From an uncultured Bacillota bacterium (lineage in GTDB: Bacteria; Bacillota; Clostridia; Christensenellales; Pumilibacteraceae): DNA of 64,000 bases. Numbering within the stretch: the stretch's first letter is position 1; each line of letters opens with the position of its first letter. The translations under genes and the position numbers were made by a program. The notes under the pieces were generated by a model that was given only the letters and a program-made list of their open reading frames with translations, searched no databases and was not told the DNA's origin. Below are positions 42,270-51,361 of this stretch, one piece after another. Where the stretch lies: positions 51,360-115,359 of the forward strand of contig CASFJH010000070.1 in assembly GCA_949294845.1 (NCBI GenBank). Reading direction: 5' to 3'.

Positions 42270-42530
42270 ATGAGTTTCTTTGACGAGATATTGTCCGAGA
42301 CCGGACTTTCTCTTCCGGCGTCGGGTTACAATATCGTTGACTACAACGGGGAAGTGCTGTATGCGGAGGGCATTAAGCGCGTGCTTTCCTTTGACCGTAC
42401 ATCGGTGCGGCTCGAGGCGCGGAAAGCCGTAATAACCGTAGACGGAGAGGATCTGACCGTCGAAAAACTTGACGAGGGGAGCGCGGTCGTTGCCGGCAGC
42501 ATTACGGCCGTTCGCACGGAAAAGAAATGA
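42270..42530 (+). CDS. yqfC: Sporulation protein YqfC
   Basis: 86 residues. The start at 42270 is preceded by GAGGTG; a GTG three codons upstream overlaps that site. YqfC is a small protein made under sigma-E in the mother cell, and it is always paired with yqfD. The compact beta-rich sequence (YNIVDYNGEVLYAEGIKRVL, VRLEARKAVITVDGEDLTVE) fits the family. It overlaps yqfD by four bases. A specific sigma-E promoter was not found. Confidence 0.88.
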   Translation: MSFFDEILSETGLSLPASGYNIVDYNGEVLYAEGIKRVLSFDRTSVRLEARKAVITVDGEDLTVEKLDEGSAVVAGSITAVRTEKK

Positions 42531-43657
42531 ACGGTACGGTGATTGAAGTAAAAACGTCCTCTCCGGCCAGACTTTTGACCGCTCTTTCGCGCGAGGGCGT
42601 AGGCACTGGAAGCATAATACCGTTAAAGGGCGGCGTAAGATTTACCGTCGAAGAAAGTAATAGCGCAAAAACTTTTGCTTTTTTGGAAAAATTGTGTTAT
42701 ACTTATAGAGTAGTTGAGCGCAGCGGCGGCAGAGCCAGGCTGACGCAAGTCCTGTCAAGAGCGGGGCTTGCGGCGGGCGCGGCCGTCGTTATCGCGCTTC
42801 ACGCCCTGTTCGGCGGCAACGTATGGCGTATCGAAATAGACGGCAACGAGCGCCTTTCCGATAAGGCTGTGCTCGAAATGCTTGCTCAGTCCGGCGTAAG
42901 GAAGGGAGTAAAGGGCGACTTCGATTTCTCGGCGCTTGAAAGCGCGATGCGGTCTTTCGACGATATATCCGAATGTTCCGTATCGATGCGCGGAAGCACG
43001 CTTAAGGTCAGCGTTATTGAGCGCTCTCTGATCGGCGAGCCGGTTGCGGACGGCCGCGCCGACATCGTAAGCCGCTACGACGCCCGGGTGACCAGAGTCG
43101 TATGCGAGCGCGGAACTCCGCTTGTCGGGACGGGCGACGTCATAGCCGCCGGAAGCACGCTTATAGAGGGCGCCAGCTATACGACGCTAGGCGACGACTA
43201 CGGAAACCCCGTTCTTATGGAGGAATTCCGCGCGTCAGGCGAGGTCTACGGGGCAGTGGTGTTTTCCGCGTCCGCGGCGATACCTGCCGAACGCACCGTA
43301 TACGAACGCACCGGACGTAAAAAGACGCGTACCGTTATCAAGCTTTTCGGGCTGAGCATAGGGCGCGACGCCGATCCTTATGCGTTGTCTGAAAAGTCCG
43401 TTACCGGAGAAAAGCTGGCTTTAATACCGATTGAATGTAAGCGCATAACTTATTACGAGACGGAGGGCGTTACGGTCGTGACCGATCCTGACGCTGAGGC
43501 GGCCGACATTACGGCGCGGCTCGCCGACGAAGCCGCGTTTGCCGGCGGAACGGTGATTTCCTCCGCGTATAACTGTACCGAAGGGAACGGACTGTATTAT
43601 CTGAATTGTTATGTTACTGCAGAGATGCTTATAGGAGAATTGAAACAGCGCGCATGA
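42527..43657 (+). CDS. yqfD: Sporulation protein YqfD
   Basis: 376 residues. One membrane helix is near residues 76-92 (AAGAAVVIALHALFGGN). The part beyond it holds the YqfD pattern VWRIEIDGNERLSDKAVLEML, VSMRGSTLKVSVIERS and the later strand-rich region. It is a mother-cell membrane protein needed for efficient sporulation in Bacillus subtilis; the mechanism is unclear. Overlaps of four bases on both sides tie it to yqfC and phoH. This conserved order strongly supports the call. Confidence 0.92.
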   Translation: MNGTVIEVKTSSPARLLTALSREGVGTGSIIPLKGGVRFTVEESNSAKTFAFLEKLCYTYRVVERSGGRARLTQVLSRAGLAAGAAVVIALHALFGGNVWRIEIDGNERLSDKAVLEMLAQSGVRKGVKGDFDFSALESAMRSFDDISECSVSMRGSTLKVSVIERSLIGEPVADGRADIVSRYDARVTRVVCERGTPLVGTGDVIAAGSTLIEGASYTTLGDDYGNPVLMEEFRASGEVYGAVVFSASAAIPAERTVYERTGRKKTRTVIKLFGLSIGRDADPYALSEKSVTGEKLALIPIECKRITYYETEGVTVVTDPDAEAADITARLADEAAFAGGTVISSAYNCTEGNGLYYLNCYVTAEMLIGELKQRA

Positions 43658-44592
43658 CCGAAAAGATCGAACTCAAATCAGACGTATTGGCGAAATTATT
43701 CGGCAGTCTGGATGAAAACGTCAAACTTATCGAACGCGAGATGAAAGTCAATATCGCCGCTTTGGACGGCGCTATTCTCATTACGGGAGAGGACGCCGCC
43801 GCCTGCCGCGAACTGCTTACCAAGCTTATAGAGCTGATCGAAAAGGGTTACGAGATCAACAAGAGTAAGGTCGCCGGCAGTATCGAACTGGTTCGCAACG
43901 GACACGGCGATGATATCGTGAATCTTTCGCGAGATACCGTGTGCCTTACGACGCGCGGCCGGCAGATAAAATGCAAGACGCTCGGCCAGCGCGAGTATGT
44001 AAAAGCCATAAAAAAGCATACCGTCACTTTCGGGGTGGGGCCAGCGGGAACAGGAAAGACATTTCTCGCGGTGGCACTTGCGGCAGCCGCTTTCAAATCG
44101 GGCGAGGTAGAGCGCATAGTGCTTACCCGTCCGGCGCTCGAAGCGGGCGAAAAGCTCGGTTTTTTACCCGGCGATATGCAGGAAAAAGTCGATCCTTACC
44201 TGAGACCGCTTTACGACGCGCTCGGAGAGATGTTCGGCGCCGAGACTTATATCCGGCTTATGGAACGCGGATCGATCGAGATAGCGCCGCTTGCGTATAT
44301 GCGCGGCCGCACGCTTAGCAACGCGTTCATTATTCTCGACGAAGCGCAGAATACTACTAACGAACAGATGAAAATGTTTCTCACGCGCATGGGCGAAGGC
44401 AGCCGCGTGGTGGTGACGGGCGACGATACCCAGGTCGATCTGCCTTCCGGCGTCGAGAGCGGGCTCAGCGTTGCCGTCGGCGTGCTTAAGGACGTCGATG
44501 AAATAGCGATAGTAAGGTTTCAAGAATCCGACGTGGTGCGCCACGAGCTTATTCGCAAAATAGTGGGCGCATATGCGGCGGCACACAAGTGA
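43654..44592 (+). CDS. phoH: PhoH family ATPase (PhoH/YqfE-type)
   Basis: 312 residues from the ATG that overlaps the yqfD stop; upstream in-frame codons belong to yqfD. An N-terminal KH-like region (about 20-90) precedes the P-loop NTPase domain. Walker A is GPAGTGKTFLA and Walker B is NAFIILDEAQN. Also typical are LTRPALEAGEKLGFLPGD and VVVTGDDTQVDLP. PhoH is an ATPase and putative RNA helicase, encoded next to ybeY in most bacteria and thought to help rRNA maturation. Here pgpH comes between the two, the Bacillota order. Confidence 0.96.
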   Translation: MTEKIELKSDVLAKLFGSLDENVKLIEREMKVNIAALDGAILITGEDAAACRELLTKLIELIEKGYEINKSKVAGSIELVRNGHGDDIVNLSRDTVCLTTRGRQIKCKTLGQREYVKAIKKHTVTFGVGPAGTGKTFLAVALAAAAFKSGEVERIVLTRPALEAGEKLGFLPGDMQEKVDPYLRPLYDALGEMFGAETYIRLMERGSIEIAPLAYMRGRTLSNAFIILDEAQNTTNEQMKMFLTRMGEGSRVVVTGDDTQVDLPSGVESGLSVAVGVLKDVDEIAIVRFQESDVVRHELIRKIVGAYAAAHK

Positions 44593-44609
44593 TAAAGGAG
44601 GTATAGCGT

Positions 44610-46022
44610 TTGCAGGACGCCTCTGAGAAAAAATTCGCCGCGGTGAGAATAGGCGCGGTATTCCTGATGGCATGGCTGGTCATGTCGGTCGCCATAGGAC
44701 TGAAAAATTTTCTGGTATTAAAGCTGGGCGGCACAATGGCGTATCCCGGTGCGGTAATATGTATTGCCGTTCTTATGCTGGCGCTTGCCGTGTATTTTTA
44801 CAACTCGCGCAAATACCTGTTAAAACACTTCAACGATCTTATGGCGGTCACAGGCGTTATGGTCGTGTCCGTCATTCTGAATTCGTACCTGTCGCTTATA
44901 AGCGTGTATTTCATGCCTGTCGCGCTGACCGCTTTCGTAGTGGCGCCCCTTACCGGAAGAAGAGACGCGTTTATACTTAACGTAATGAGCAACGTCGTGA
45001 CTGCGTCCGTTCTGCTCATAGAGGCGGTCAAGCTTCCTACCGATTCCGTCTCCGAAGCAGTGGTTCCTCTTATCGCAATGCTCATCGCCGGCATAGGCTC
45101 GGGCGCCGTGGTATCGTATCTTGTGGCAGGAGACACGCGCAGACTGCTTTATATCGGCAAAGGGCTTGTGACCGGAATAGTATCGTCGTGCCTTGTGACC
45201 GCGCTCGCGGCTTTGCGCGGCGACGACGCAAGCTGGGTAATGACATATACGGTTATATGCGCGATAGCGCAGGTTTTGGCAGCGCAGCTTCTTCAGCCGG
45301 TATTTGAGGGTATATTCAATCTCATCACCAATTCCAGACTGCTCGAGCTTACCGACAGAAGCGCGCCGCTAATGAAGCGCCTCAGCGACGAGGCTCCGGG
45401 AACATTCAATCATGCCATGGCGGTGGCGAATTTTGCGGAGCAGTGCGCGGCCGCAATAGGCGAAAACCCATATATGGCGCGGGCGTGCGCTTACTATCAC
45501 GACGTCGGCAAGCTGGTCAATCCCGAGTATTTCAAGGAAAATCAGTCGGACTATAATCCTCATGACGAAATCCTTCCCGAGGTGTCGGCCGAAATAATAC
45601 GCGAGCATACTGACGAGGGATACAAGCTGTGCATGAAATACCGTATTCCCAAGGAGATAGCCGACGTTACCGTTCAGCACCACGGAACGCTGCTTATCCC
45701 AATGTTTTACGAGAAAGCCAAGCGGCTTACGGACAGCACCGTCGATCCCGAGGACTATTCGTATAAGGGAGTTACGCCGAGATCCAAGATAGCCGCAATA
45801 ATCATGATCTGCGACAGCGGCGAAGCCGCGATAAGGGCGATGGACAAGCCGGACGGCGCGCGCGTAGACGCGCTTATAAAGAGCCTGATAGACTCGCGCA
45901 TTGACGCCGGACAGTTCGATTACTGCGACATCTCGCTTAAAGATCTGACCACAATAAGACAGACTATCGTCGCTGCTTACGGCGGAGTATTCCATCAGCG
46001 GATAAAATATCCCAACGGCTGA
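44610..46022 (+). CDS. pgpH: PgpH-like HD phosphodiesterase, short form
   Basis: 470 residues, TTG start preceded by AAGGAGG. About seven membrane helices occupy residues 10-240. The cytoplasmic HD domain has FNHAMAVANFAEQCA, YYHDVGKL, EIIREHTDEG and VTVQHHGT, which supply the metal ligands. PgpH (YqfF) enzymes hydrolyse cyclic di-AMP. The usual PgpH is around 700 residues, with a large extracellular 7TMR-HDED domain in front; that domain is missing here, so the protein begins near the first helix of the membrane block. The place between phoH and ybeY is the normal one. Confidence 0.9.
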   Translation: MQDASEKKFAAVRIGAVFLMAWLVMSVAIGLKNFLVLKLGGTMAYPGAVICIAVLMLALAVYFYNSRKYLLKHFNDLMAVTGVMVVSVILNSYLSLISVYFMPVALTAFVVAPLTGRRDAFILNVMSNVVTASVLLIEAVKLPTDSVSEAVVPLIAMLIAGIGSGAVVSYLVAGDTRRLLYIGKGLVTGIVSSCLVTALAALRGDDASWVMTYTVICAIAQVLAAQLLQPVFEGIFNLITNSRLLELTDRSAPLMKRLSDEAPGTFNHAMAVANFAEQCAAAIGENPYMARACAYYHDVGKLVNPEYFKENQSDYNPHDEILPEVSAEIIREHTDEGYKLCMKYRIPKEIADVTVQHHGTLLIPMFYEKAKRLTDSTVDPEDYSYKGVTPRSKIAAIIMICDSGEAAIRAMDKPDGARVDALIKSLIDSRIDAGQFDYCDISLKDLTTIRQTIVAAYGGVFHQRIKYPNG

Positions 46023-46236
46023 ACCGCGCAGGCTGCGTCCGACCGGTATAACGTCGGCTGTGTCCGCAGACATTGCCGTAACAACGGCCGCGTCGGTAAA
46101 GCATCGCGGCAGCATAACGCCGGCAGAATTTAACAATAAGAATTTAACGTAACAGCTTGCGCTGTAAAATACCGGAACGCCGGCCGCGGCAGCGGCCGCG
46201 CCGAAAAACGGGAAGCGAAAAGAGTTTAAACAAGGC

Positions 46237-46710
46237 ATGATAAAAATATATAGCGAAGAAAACGACATTGATATGTTTGCGACAGTCGCGGAGGCGGCGT
46301 TTTTGCAGCTCGGTTTAAATGGGAATGCGGCGGTCGAGCTCGTGTTTATGCATGAGGACGAAATGCGCGATCTCAACCGCGACTCGCGCGGAACAGATAA
46401 AGCTACCGACGTGCTCAGCTTTCCGGCGCTTTGTTCCGTCAAGCCCTTCACTCCTGAAAATTATCCTTACGACCTGAACGAAAAGGGCGAAGTCGCGCTC
46501 GGCTCCGTAGTTATCTGCAGCGAGGTTGCTGACAGGCAGGCGGAAGAATACGGACATTCGCGCAGGCGTGAGTATGCGTTTTTATTTCTTCACGGCTTGC
46601 TGCATCTGTTAGGCTACGATCATATCGAGCCCGAGGACGAGCGAGTCATGACCGCCGCGGCTGAGAGCATACTTGCGCGACTTAACATTTTGCGCGACGA
46701 GAAGGAGTAA
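46237..46710 (+). CDS. ybeY: Endoribonuclease YbeY (rRNA maturation)
   Basis: 157 residues. The zinc motif HGLLHLLGYDH contains the three His ligands. The segment SRGTDKATDVLSFP is also diagnostic. YbeY helps in 16S rRNA 3' end maturation and ribosome quality control. It is followed two bases later by era. In Bacillus, dgkA and cdd lie between ybeY and era; they are absent here. The start has a weak ribosome-binding site (ACAAGG). About 210 bases before it hold nothing recognisable. Confidence 0.97.
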   Translation: MIKIYSEENDIDMFATVAEAAFLQLGLNGNAAVELVFMHEDEMRDLNRDSRGTDKATDVLSFPALCSVKPFTPENYPYDLNEKGEVALGSVVICSEVADRQAEEYGHSRRREYAFLFLHGLLHLLGYDHIEPEDERVMTAAAESILARLNILRDEKE

Positions 46711-46712
46711 TA

Positions 46713-47609
46713 ATGAGATCGGGTTTTATTGCCATCGTAGGACGTCCCAACGTAGGAAAATCGAGCCTTATGAACGCGTTGGTCGGCGAAAAGGTTTCAA
46801 TAGTTTCTCCCAAAGCGCAGACCACGCGCGGACGGATTACGGGCATACGCACAGACGGCGACTGCCAGATGGTGTTTATAGACACCCCCGGTCTTCATGA
46901 TCCGAAGACGCTTTTGGGCGAGCAGATGATACGCGAGGCAAAGGCCGCGGGCGGCGATGCCGACGCGGTAATAGTAGTGCTGGACGCCACAGCGAAGTTG
47001 TCCGCACGCGACACCGAGCTGATAGAAAAGCAGTGCAGATCGTCAAGCCGCGTATACGTTGCGGTTAACAAGACGGATCTTGCCGGTTACGAAAAAGTTT
47101 ATCCGATATTGAGTAAGCTTTCGTATCTTACCTCGGCTGACGGCGGCAGGGCGGCGGTTGCGGAGATTATTCCCGTATCGTGCCGTACCGGATTCAATAT
47201 AGACGTTTTGCGCGGCTTTCTGGAAAAGGAACTGCCGGAAGGGCCTTTCTTTTTTCCTCCGGACGAAATAACCGATAAAAGCGAGCGGTTTTTGATATGC
47301 GAGGCCATAAGGGAAAAGGCGCTGCTTTATCTTCAGGACGAGATACCGCACGGGATAGGCGTTTATATACAGTCTATGGAGGACGGAGACAAGCTTTGCC
47401 GTATAGAGGCCGATATAATATGCGAAAAAGCTTCGCATAAGAGCATCATAATAGGAGCCGACGGCGCAAAGCTCAGACAGATAGGCGAGAGCGCGCGCGC
47501 ATCGGCGGAGAGAATTACCGGAAAAAAAGTCTACCTCAAACTTTTTGTCAAGGTACGTGAGAACTGGCGCGACCGCAAAAACGTTATTGACGAGCTGGAA
47601 TCACGGTGA
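46713..47609 (+). CDS. era: GTPase Era
   Basis: 298 residues. The G domain has G1 GRPNVGKSS, G2 in QTTRGR, G3 DTPG and G4 NKTD. The C-terminal KH domain has IIGADGAKLRQIGESARASA. Era binds the 3' end of 16S rRNA and helps assemble the 30S subunit. The length is normal. The ribosome-binding site AAGGAG is at the end of ybeY, so the two are coupled. Confidence 0.99.
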   Translation: MRSGFIAIVGRPNVGKSSLMNALVGEKVSIVSPKAQTTRGRITGIRTDGDCQMVFIDTPGLHDPKTLLGEQMIREAKAAGGDADAVIVVLDATAKLSARDTELIEKQCRSSSRVYVAVNKTDLAGYEKVYPILSKLSYLTSADGGRAAVAEIIPVSCRTGFNIDVLRGFLEKELPEGPFFFPPDEITDKSERFLICEAIREKALLYLQDEIPHGIGVYIQSMEDGDKLCRIEADIICEKASHKSIIIGADGAKLRQIGESARASAERITGKKVYLKLFVKVRENWRDRKNVIDELESR

Positions 47610-47726
47610 CGCGAACAAGCCGAAAGCTTGACGGTATTTCGCGCTGGCCGGCGTCAATAGCGGCGACATTGCGAGGGTAAGAATATTTGCCGGCACGCGG
47701 AGATAAACTAACCGCGGGAGGCAAAG

Positions 47727-47879
47727 ATGATTCCTTACGATTATTTCGACGGAAACGGTTACCTGACTTCAGGGCTCGCATGGTTGCTGTTCTCTTCAAG
47801 CGGCGAGCCGGGCTACTATCTGCTTTACAAGGAACTCGAGTCGCTGGAAAAAGAGGATGAGGACGGCATGAAGCGCTGA
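47727..47879 (+). CDS. yqzL: YqzL-like small protein
   Basis: 50 residues, start preceded by GGGAGG five bases upstream. The central part WLLFSSSGEPGYYLLYKELE resembles Bacillus YqzL (a W-x-LF core, then YLLFKELE), and the gene sits between era and recO just as yqzL does. The protein ends with an acidic, charged tail. The function of the family is unknown. Position, start signal and motif together make it a real gene, although it is too short for most gene callers. Confidence 0.82.
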   Translation: MIPYDYFDGNGYLTSGLAWLLFSSSGEPGYYLLYKELESLEKEDEDGMKR

Positions 47880-47930
47880 GCGCGGCCGCATCGGTGCAGC
47901 GGTATTAAAGAACAATTTGGACGGAGACGT

Positions 47931-48521
47931 ATGGAGACGTTTATTACCGAAGGCGTAGTATTGAGGGCGTCCGATTACAAGGATTACGATAAGCTCGTCA
48001 AAATATTCACGCCGGGGAGGGCGGTCGTTACCGCGGCCGTAAAAGGAGTAAGAAGGCCGGCGGCAAAGCTCAAATTTGCCGTTCAGCCTTTTTCCGTAAA
48101 CGAGTATACGTTTGCGGAAAAAAACGGATATAACACAGTGATCGGCTGTTCGCCGGTGCGAACGCTGTACGAGATTACATACAATCCCGACGCTTATGCC
48201 GCGGGCTCGGTAATGCTGGAATCGACCGAATACGGAGTGGGAGAGATCCCTATGCCCGAGGTGTTCGCGTTTTTGGTACGCTCTCTCGGCAAGCTTGCAT
48301 ATTCCGATATTCAGCCCTATGCCGTCTGCGTAAGGTATCTGGCCGAACTTTTGCGCGCGGCCGGTTACGGCAGGGAGTACGGGGGAAGTATCGGGCATAT
48401 AGTCTCGCTCGGACCTGATGAGCTTAAAGGCGCGAAGGCGACGGCCGCCGACGTGCGCAGACTTGCCGCCGAAGCAGGCGAATTTTTTCTGCACGATATA
48501 AAGTCGGCGGCGCTGCTGTGA
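47931..48521 (+). CDS. recO: DNA repair protein RecO, short form
   Basis: 196 residues. The N-terminal OB fold carries ITEGVVLRASDYKDYDKLVKIFT and KGVRRPAAKLKFAVQPFS. The helical C-terminal domain follows from about residue 85. RecO loads RecA with RecR and anneals single strands. Typical RecO is about 240-250 residues and often has a Cys4 zinc site in its C-terminal half; here there are no such cysteine pairs and the protein is about 50 residues shorter. It lies after era and yqzL, as usual. The start is preceded by CGGAG. Confidence 0.92.
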   Translation: METFITEGVVLRASDYKDYDKLVKIFTPGRAVVTAAVKGVRRPAAKLKFAVQPFSVNEYTFAEKNGYNTVIGCSPVRTLYEITYNPDAYAAGSVMLESTEYGVGEIPMPEVFAFLVRSLGKLAYSDIQPYAVCVRYLAELLRAAGYGREYGGSIGHIVSLGPDELKGAKATAADVRRLAAEAGEFFLHDIKSAALL

Positions 48522-48569
48522 AAAATTTGCCGCAGAACTCATATTTTTACAATATCTGAGCGAAAAAAC

Positions 48570-48598
48570 TTGCATTAACCGTCGCATTGTGGTATAAT
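48570..48598 (+). promoter_or_regulatory. Promoter of ppdK
   Basis: TTGCAT (48570-48575), a 17-base spacer and TATAAT (48593-48598) are seen. Confidence 0.8.
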
Positions 48599-48617
48599 TA
48601 CGCCTAGGAGTGTGTCC

Positions 48618-48658
48618 GCCGCGTTATTGACGGCCTTTCGGGCCGATAACGGTGCGAC
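48618..48658 (+). other. Hairpin in the ppdK leader
   Basis: CGTTAT/ATAACG with an inner GGCC/GGCC stem and a TTTC loop lies in the untranslated leader, without a T run. It could protect the transcript or regulate it. Confidence 0.5.
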
Positions 48659-48695
48659 TTTACTTAACTGTATATTATTTCAAGGAGAAGATATA

Positions 48696-51329
48696 ATGGC
48701 AACCAAAAAATTTGTCTATCTGTTCAAAGAAGGCAACGGCAAAATGCGCGAGCTGCTCGGCGGCAAAGGCGCAAACCTCGCCGAAATGACCAATCTCGGC
48801 CTGCCCGTGCCTACGGGATTCACCGTAACGACCGAAGCCTGCACGCAGTATTACGAGGACGGCAGATCGATCAACGCCGAAATCGAAGAGCAGATTTTCA
48901 AAGCGCTCAAGGAGATCGAAAAAATCAACGGTAAAAAATTCGGCGATCCCGAGGATCCGTTGCTTGTGTCTGTCCGTTCCGGCGCGCGCGCTTCCATGCC
49001 CGGCATGAGGGATACGATCCTCAACCTCGGTCTTAACGACGTTTCGGTCGAAGGCCTTGCCCGCAAGACGGGCAATCCCCGTTTCGCTTACGACTCTTAC
49101 CGCCGCTTTATTCAGATGTTCTCCGACGTCGTTATGGAGCAGGACAAGACAGTGTACGAGCGTATTCTCGACGATATCAAGACCAAGAACAACTATAAAG
49201 GCGATACCGATCTCACCGCGGACGACCTTAAAGGCATCGTTAAGCTGTTCAAAGAGAACTACAAAAAGAATCAGGGCGTAGAATTCCCTCAGGATCCGAA
49301 GGTTCAGCTGCTCGAAGCCACCAAAGCGGTTTTCCGTTCGTGGGACAACCCCCGTGCGAACACTTACCGCCGCATGAACGATATCCCTTACAGCTGGGGT
49401 ACGGCAGTCAACGTGCAGACGATGGTTTTCGGCAACAAGGGCGATACGTCCGGCACCGGCGTTGCGTTCACGCGCGATCCCGCTACCGGCGAGAAGAAAC
49501 TGTTCGGCGAATATCTTATGAACGCTCAGGGCGAGGACGTCGTTGCCGGTATCCGCACGCCTAAGCACATAGACGAGCTCAAGAATCAGAATCCCGCGCT
49601 TTACGAGCAGTTTGTCGCCATCACGCAGAAGCTCGAGAACCACTACAAAGATATGCAGGACATGGAGTTCACGATCGAAGAGGGCAAGCTTTATATGCTG
49701 CAGACGCGTAACGGTAAGCGTACTGCCAAGGCCGCTCTTAAGATCGCCGTTGATCTGGTTGCCGAGGGAGCCAAGACCGAGCAGGAAGCTCTGTGCATGA
49801 TCGATCCCAAACAGCTTGACGCTCTGCTTCATCCGCAGTTCGACGCCAAGGCGCTCAAACAGGCTAAGCCCATCTGCAAAGGCTTGCCGGCGTCTCCGGG
49901 AGCCGCTTGCGGCATGGTGGCGTTTACCGCCGAGCGCGCAGTCGAAATGCATAACGAAGGCAAGAAGGTCGTTCTTGTCCGTCTCGAGACTTCGCCCGAA
50001 GACATCGAAGGCATGAACGCTTCCGAAGGTATTCTTACCGCACGCGGCGGCATGACCTCGCACGCGGCCGTTGTCGCCCGCGGCATGGGAACCTGCTGCG
50101 TAGCCGGCTGCCCCGATATCGTAGTCGACGAAGAGAAAAAGGTATTTACCGTAGGCGCAAACACATACAAGGAAGGGGATTTCATCTCCCTCGACGGCAG
50201 CACCGGTAACGTTTACGGCGAAGCCATCAAGACCGAACCCGCGTCCATTACCGGCGACTTCGGCACGATAATGGCTTGGGCCGACAAATACCGCGCTTTG
50301 CAGGTGCGCACAAACGCCGATACTCCCGCAGATACGAAGAAAGCGGTTGAGCTGGGCGCGGAAGGCATAGGCCTTACCCGTACCGAGCATATGTTCTTCG
50401 ACAGCGACAGAATACCTGCCATGCGCGAGATGATCGTTTCCAAGACGGTTGAAGAGAGAAAGAAAGCGCTTGCCAAGCTGTTGCCCATGCAGAAGAAGGA
50501 TTTCAAGGGCATGTATCTTGCGCTTGAAGGCCGCCCTGCGACCATCCGCTTCCTCGATCCTCCTCTCCATGAGTTCCTGCCTCACACCGATGAAGAGATC
50601 AAGGCTCTCGCCAAAGAGATGGGACTCAAGTTCGACGATCTCAAAGCTACGGTTGAAGGACTGCACGAGTTCAACCCGATGATGGGACACCGCGGATGCC
50701 GTCTCGCCGTCACTTACCCCGAAATAGCCGAAATGCAGACAACTGCCGTCATCGAGGCCGCAATCGAAGTCAACCGCGAGAAGGGCTGGAACATCGTTCC
50801 CGAAATCATGATCCCGCTCGTAGGAGAAGCCAAAGAGCTTAAGTTCGTAAAGGACGTAGTCGTATCGACCGCAGACGAGATCATCCGCAAAGCGGGAGCT
50901 GATCTCCATTATAAGGTCGGCACCATGATCGAGATACCTCGTGCGGCAGTTACCGCCGATAAGATCGCCGAGCATGCCGAGTTCTTCAGCTTCGGAACGA
51001 ACGACCTTACTCAGATGACGTTCGGCTTCAGCCGCGACGACGCGGGAAAGTTCCTCGACGCCTATTACGCGAAGAAGATCTACGAGCAGGATCCGTTTGC
51101 CAAGCTTGATACCGAGGGCGTCGGGCAGCTTATCAAGATCGCAGCCGAAAAGGGCAGAAAGACGCGTCCCGACATCAAGCTCGGCATATGCGGCGAGCAT
51201 GGCGGCGATCCTTCGTCGGTAACGTTCTGCCATGATATCGGACTGACGTACGTTTCGTGCTCTCCTTACAGAGTGCCTATCGCCCGTCTTGCAGCCGCGC
51301 AGGCAAACATAAACAACCCGCGCAAGTAA
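48696..51329 (+). CDS. ppdK: Pyruvate, phosphate dikinase
   Basis: 877 residues, normal for PPDK. It interconverts pyruvate + ATP + phosphate and phosphoenolpyruvate + AMP + pyrophosphate, and in anaerobes often serves glycolysis. The start at 48696 follows AAGGAG. The nucleotide-binding domain opens with GGKGANLAEMTNLGLPVP. The phosphohistidine segment is GGMTSHAAVVARGMGTCC. The pyruvate/PEP barrel ends with GICGEHGGDPSS and the catalytic Cys-type segment. No PPDK regulatory protein gene is adjacent. An open frame of similar length on the opposite strand is a codon-bias artefact. Codon use here is strongly biased (many GGC, CTC, AAG), as expected of a highly expressed gene. Confidence 0.99.
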   Translation: MATKKFVYLFKEGNGKMRELLGGKGANLAEMTNLGLPVPTGFTVTTEACTQYYEDGRSINAEIEEQIFKALKEIEKINGKKFGDPEDPLLVSVRSGARASMPGMRDTILNLGLNDVSVEGLARKTGNPRFAYDSYRRFIQMFSDVVMEQDKTVYERILDDIKTKNNYKGDTDLTADDLKGIVKLFKENYKKNQGVEFPQDPKVQLLEATKAVFRSWDNPRANTYRRMNDIPYSWGTAVNVQTMVFGNKGDTSGTGVAFTRDPATGEKKLFGEYLMNAQGEDVVAGIRTPKHIDELKNQNPALYEQFVAITQKLENHYKDMQDMEFTIEEGKLYMLQTRNGKRTAKAALKIAVDLVAEGAKTEQEALCMIDPKQLDALLHPQFDAKALKQAKPICKGLPASPGAACGMVAFTAERAVEMHNEGKKVVLVRLETSPEDIEGMNASEGILTARGGMTSHAAVVARGMGTCCVAGCPDIVVDEEKKVFTVGANTYKEGDFISLDGSTGNVYGEAIKTEPASITGDFGTIMAWADKYRALQVRTNADTPADTKKAVELGAEGIGLTRTEHMFFDSDRIPAMREMIVSKTVEERKKALAKLLPMQKKDFKGMYLALEGRPATIRFLDPPLHEFLPHTDEEIKALAKEMGLKFDDLKATVEGLHEFNPMMGHRGCRLAVTYPEIAEMQTTAVIEAAIEVNREKGWNIVPEIMIPLVGEAKELKFVKDVVVSTADEIIRKAGADLHYKVGTMIEIPRAAVTADKIAEHAEFFSFGTNDLTQMTFGFSRDDAGKFLDAYYAKKIYEQDPFAKLDTEGVGQLIKIAAEKGRKTRPDIKLGICGEHGGDPSSVTFCHDIGLTYVSCSPYRVPIARLAAAQANINNPRK

Positions 51330-51361
51330 ACAATTTGCGCATACAGGGGGAGGGATAAACA

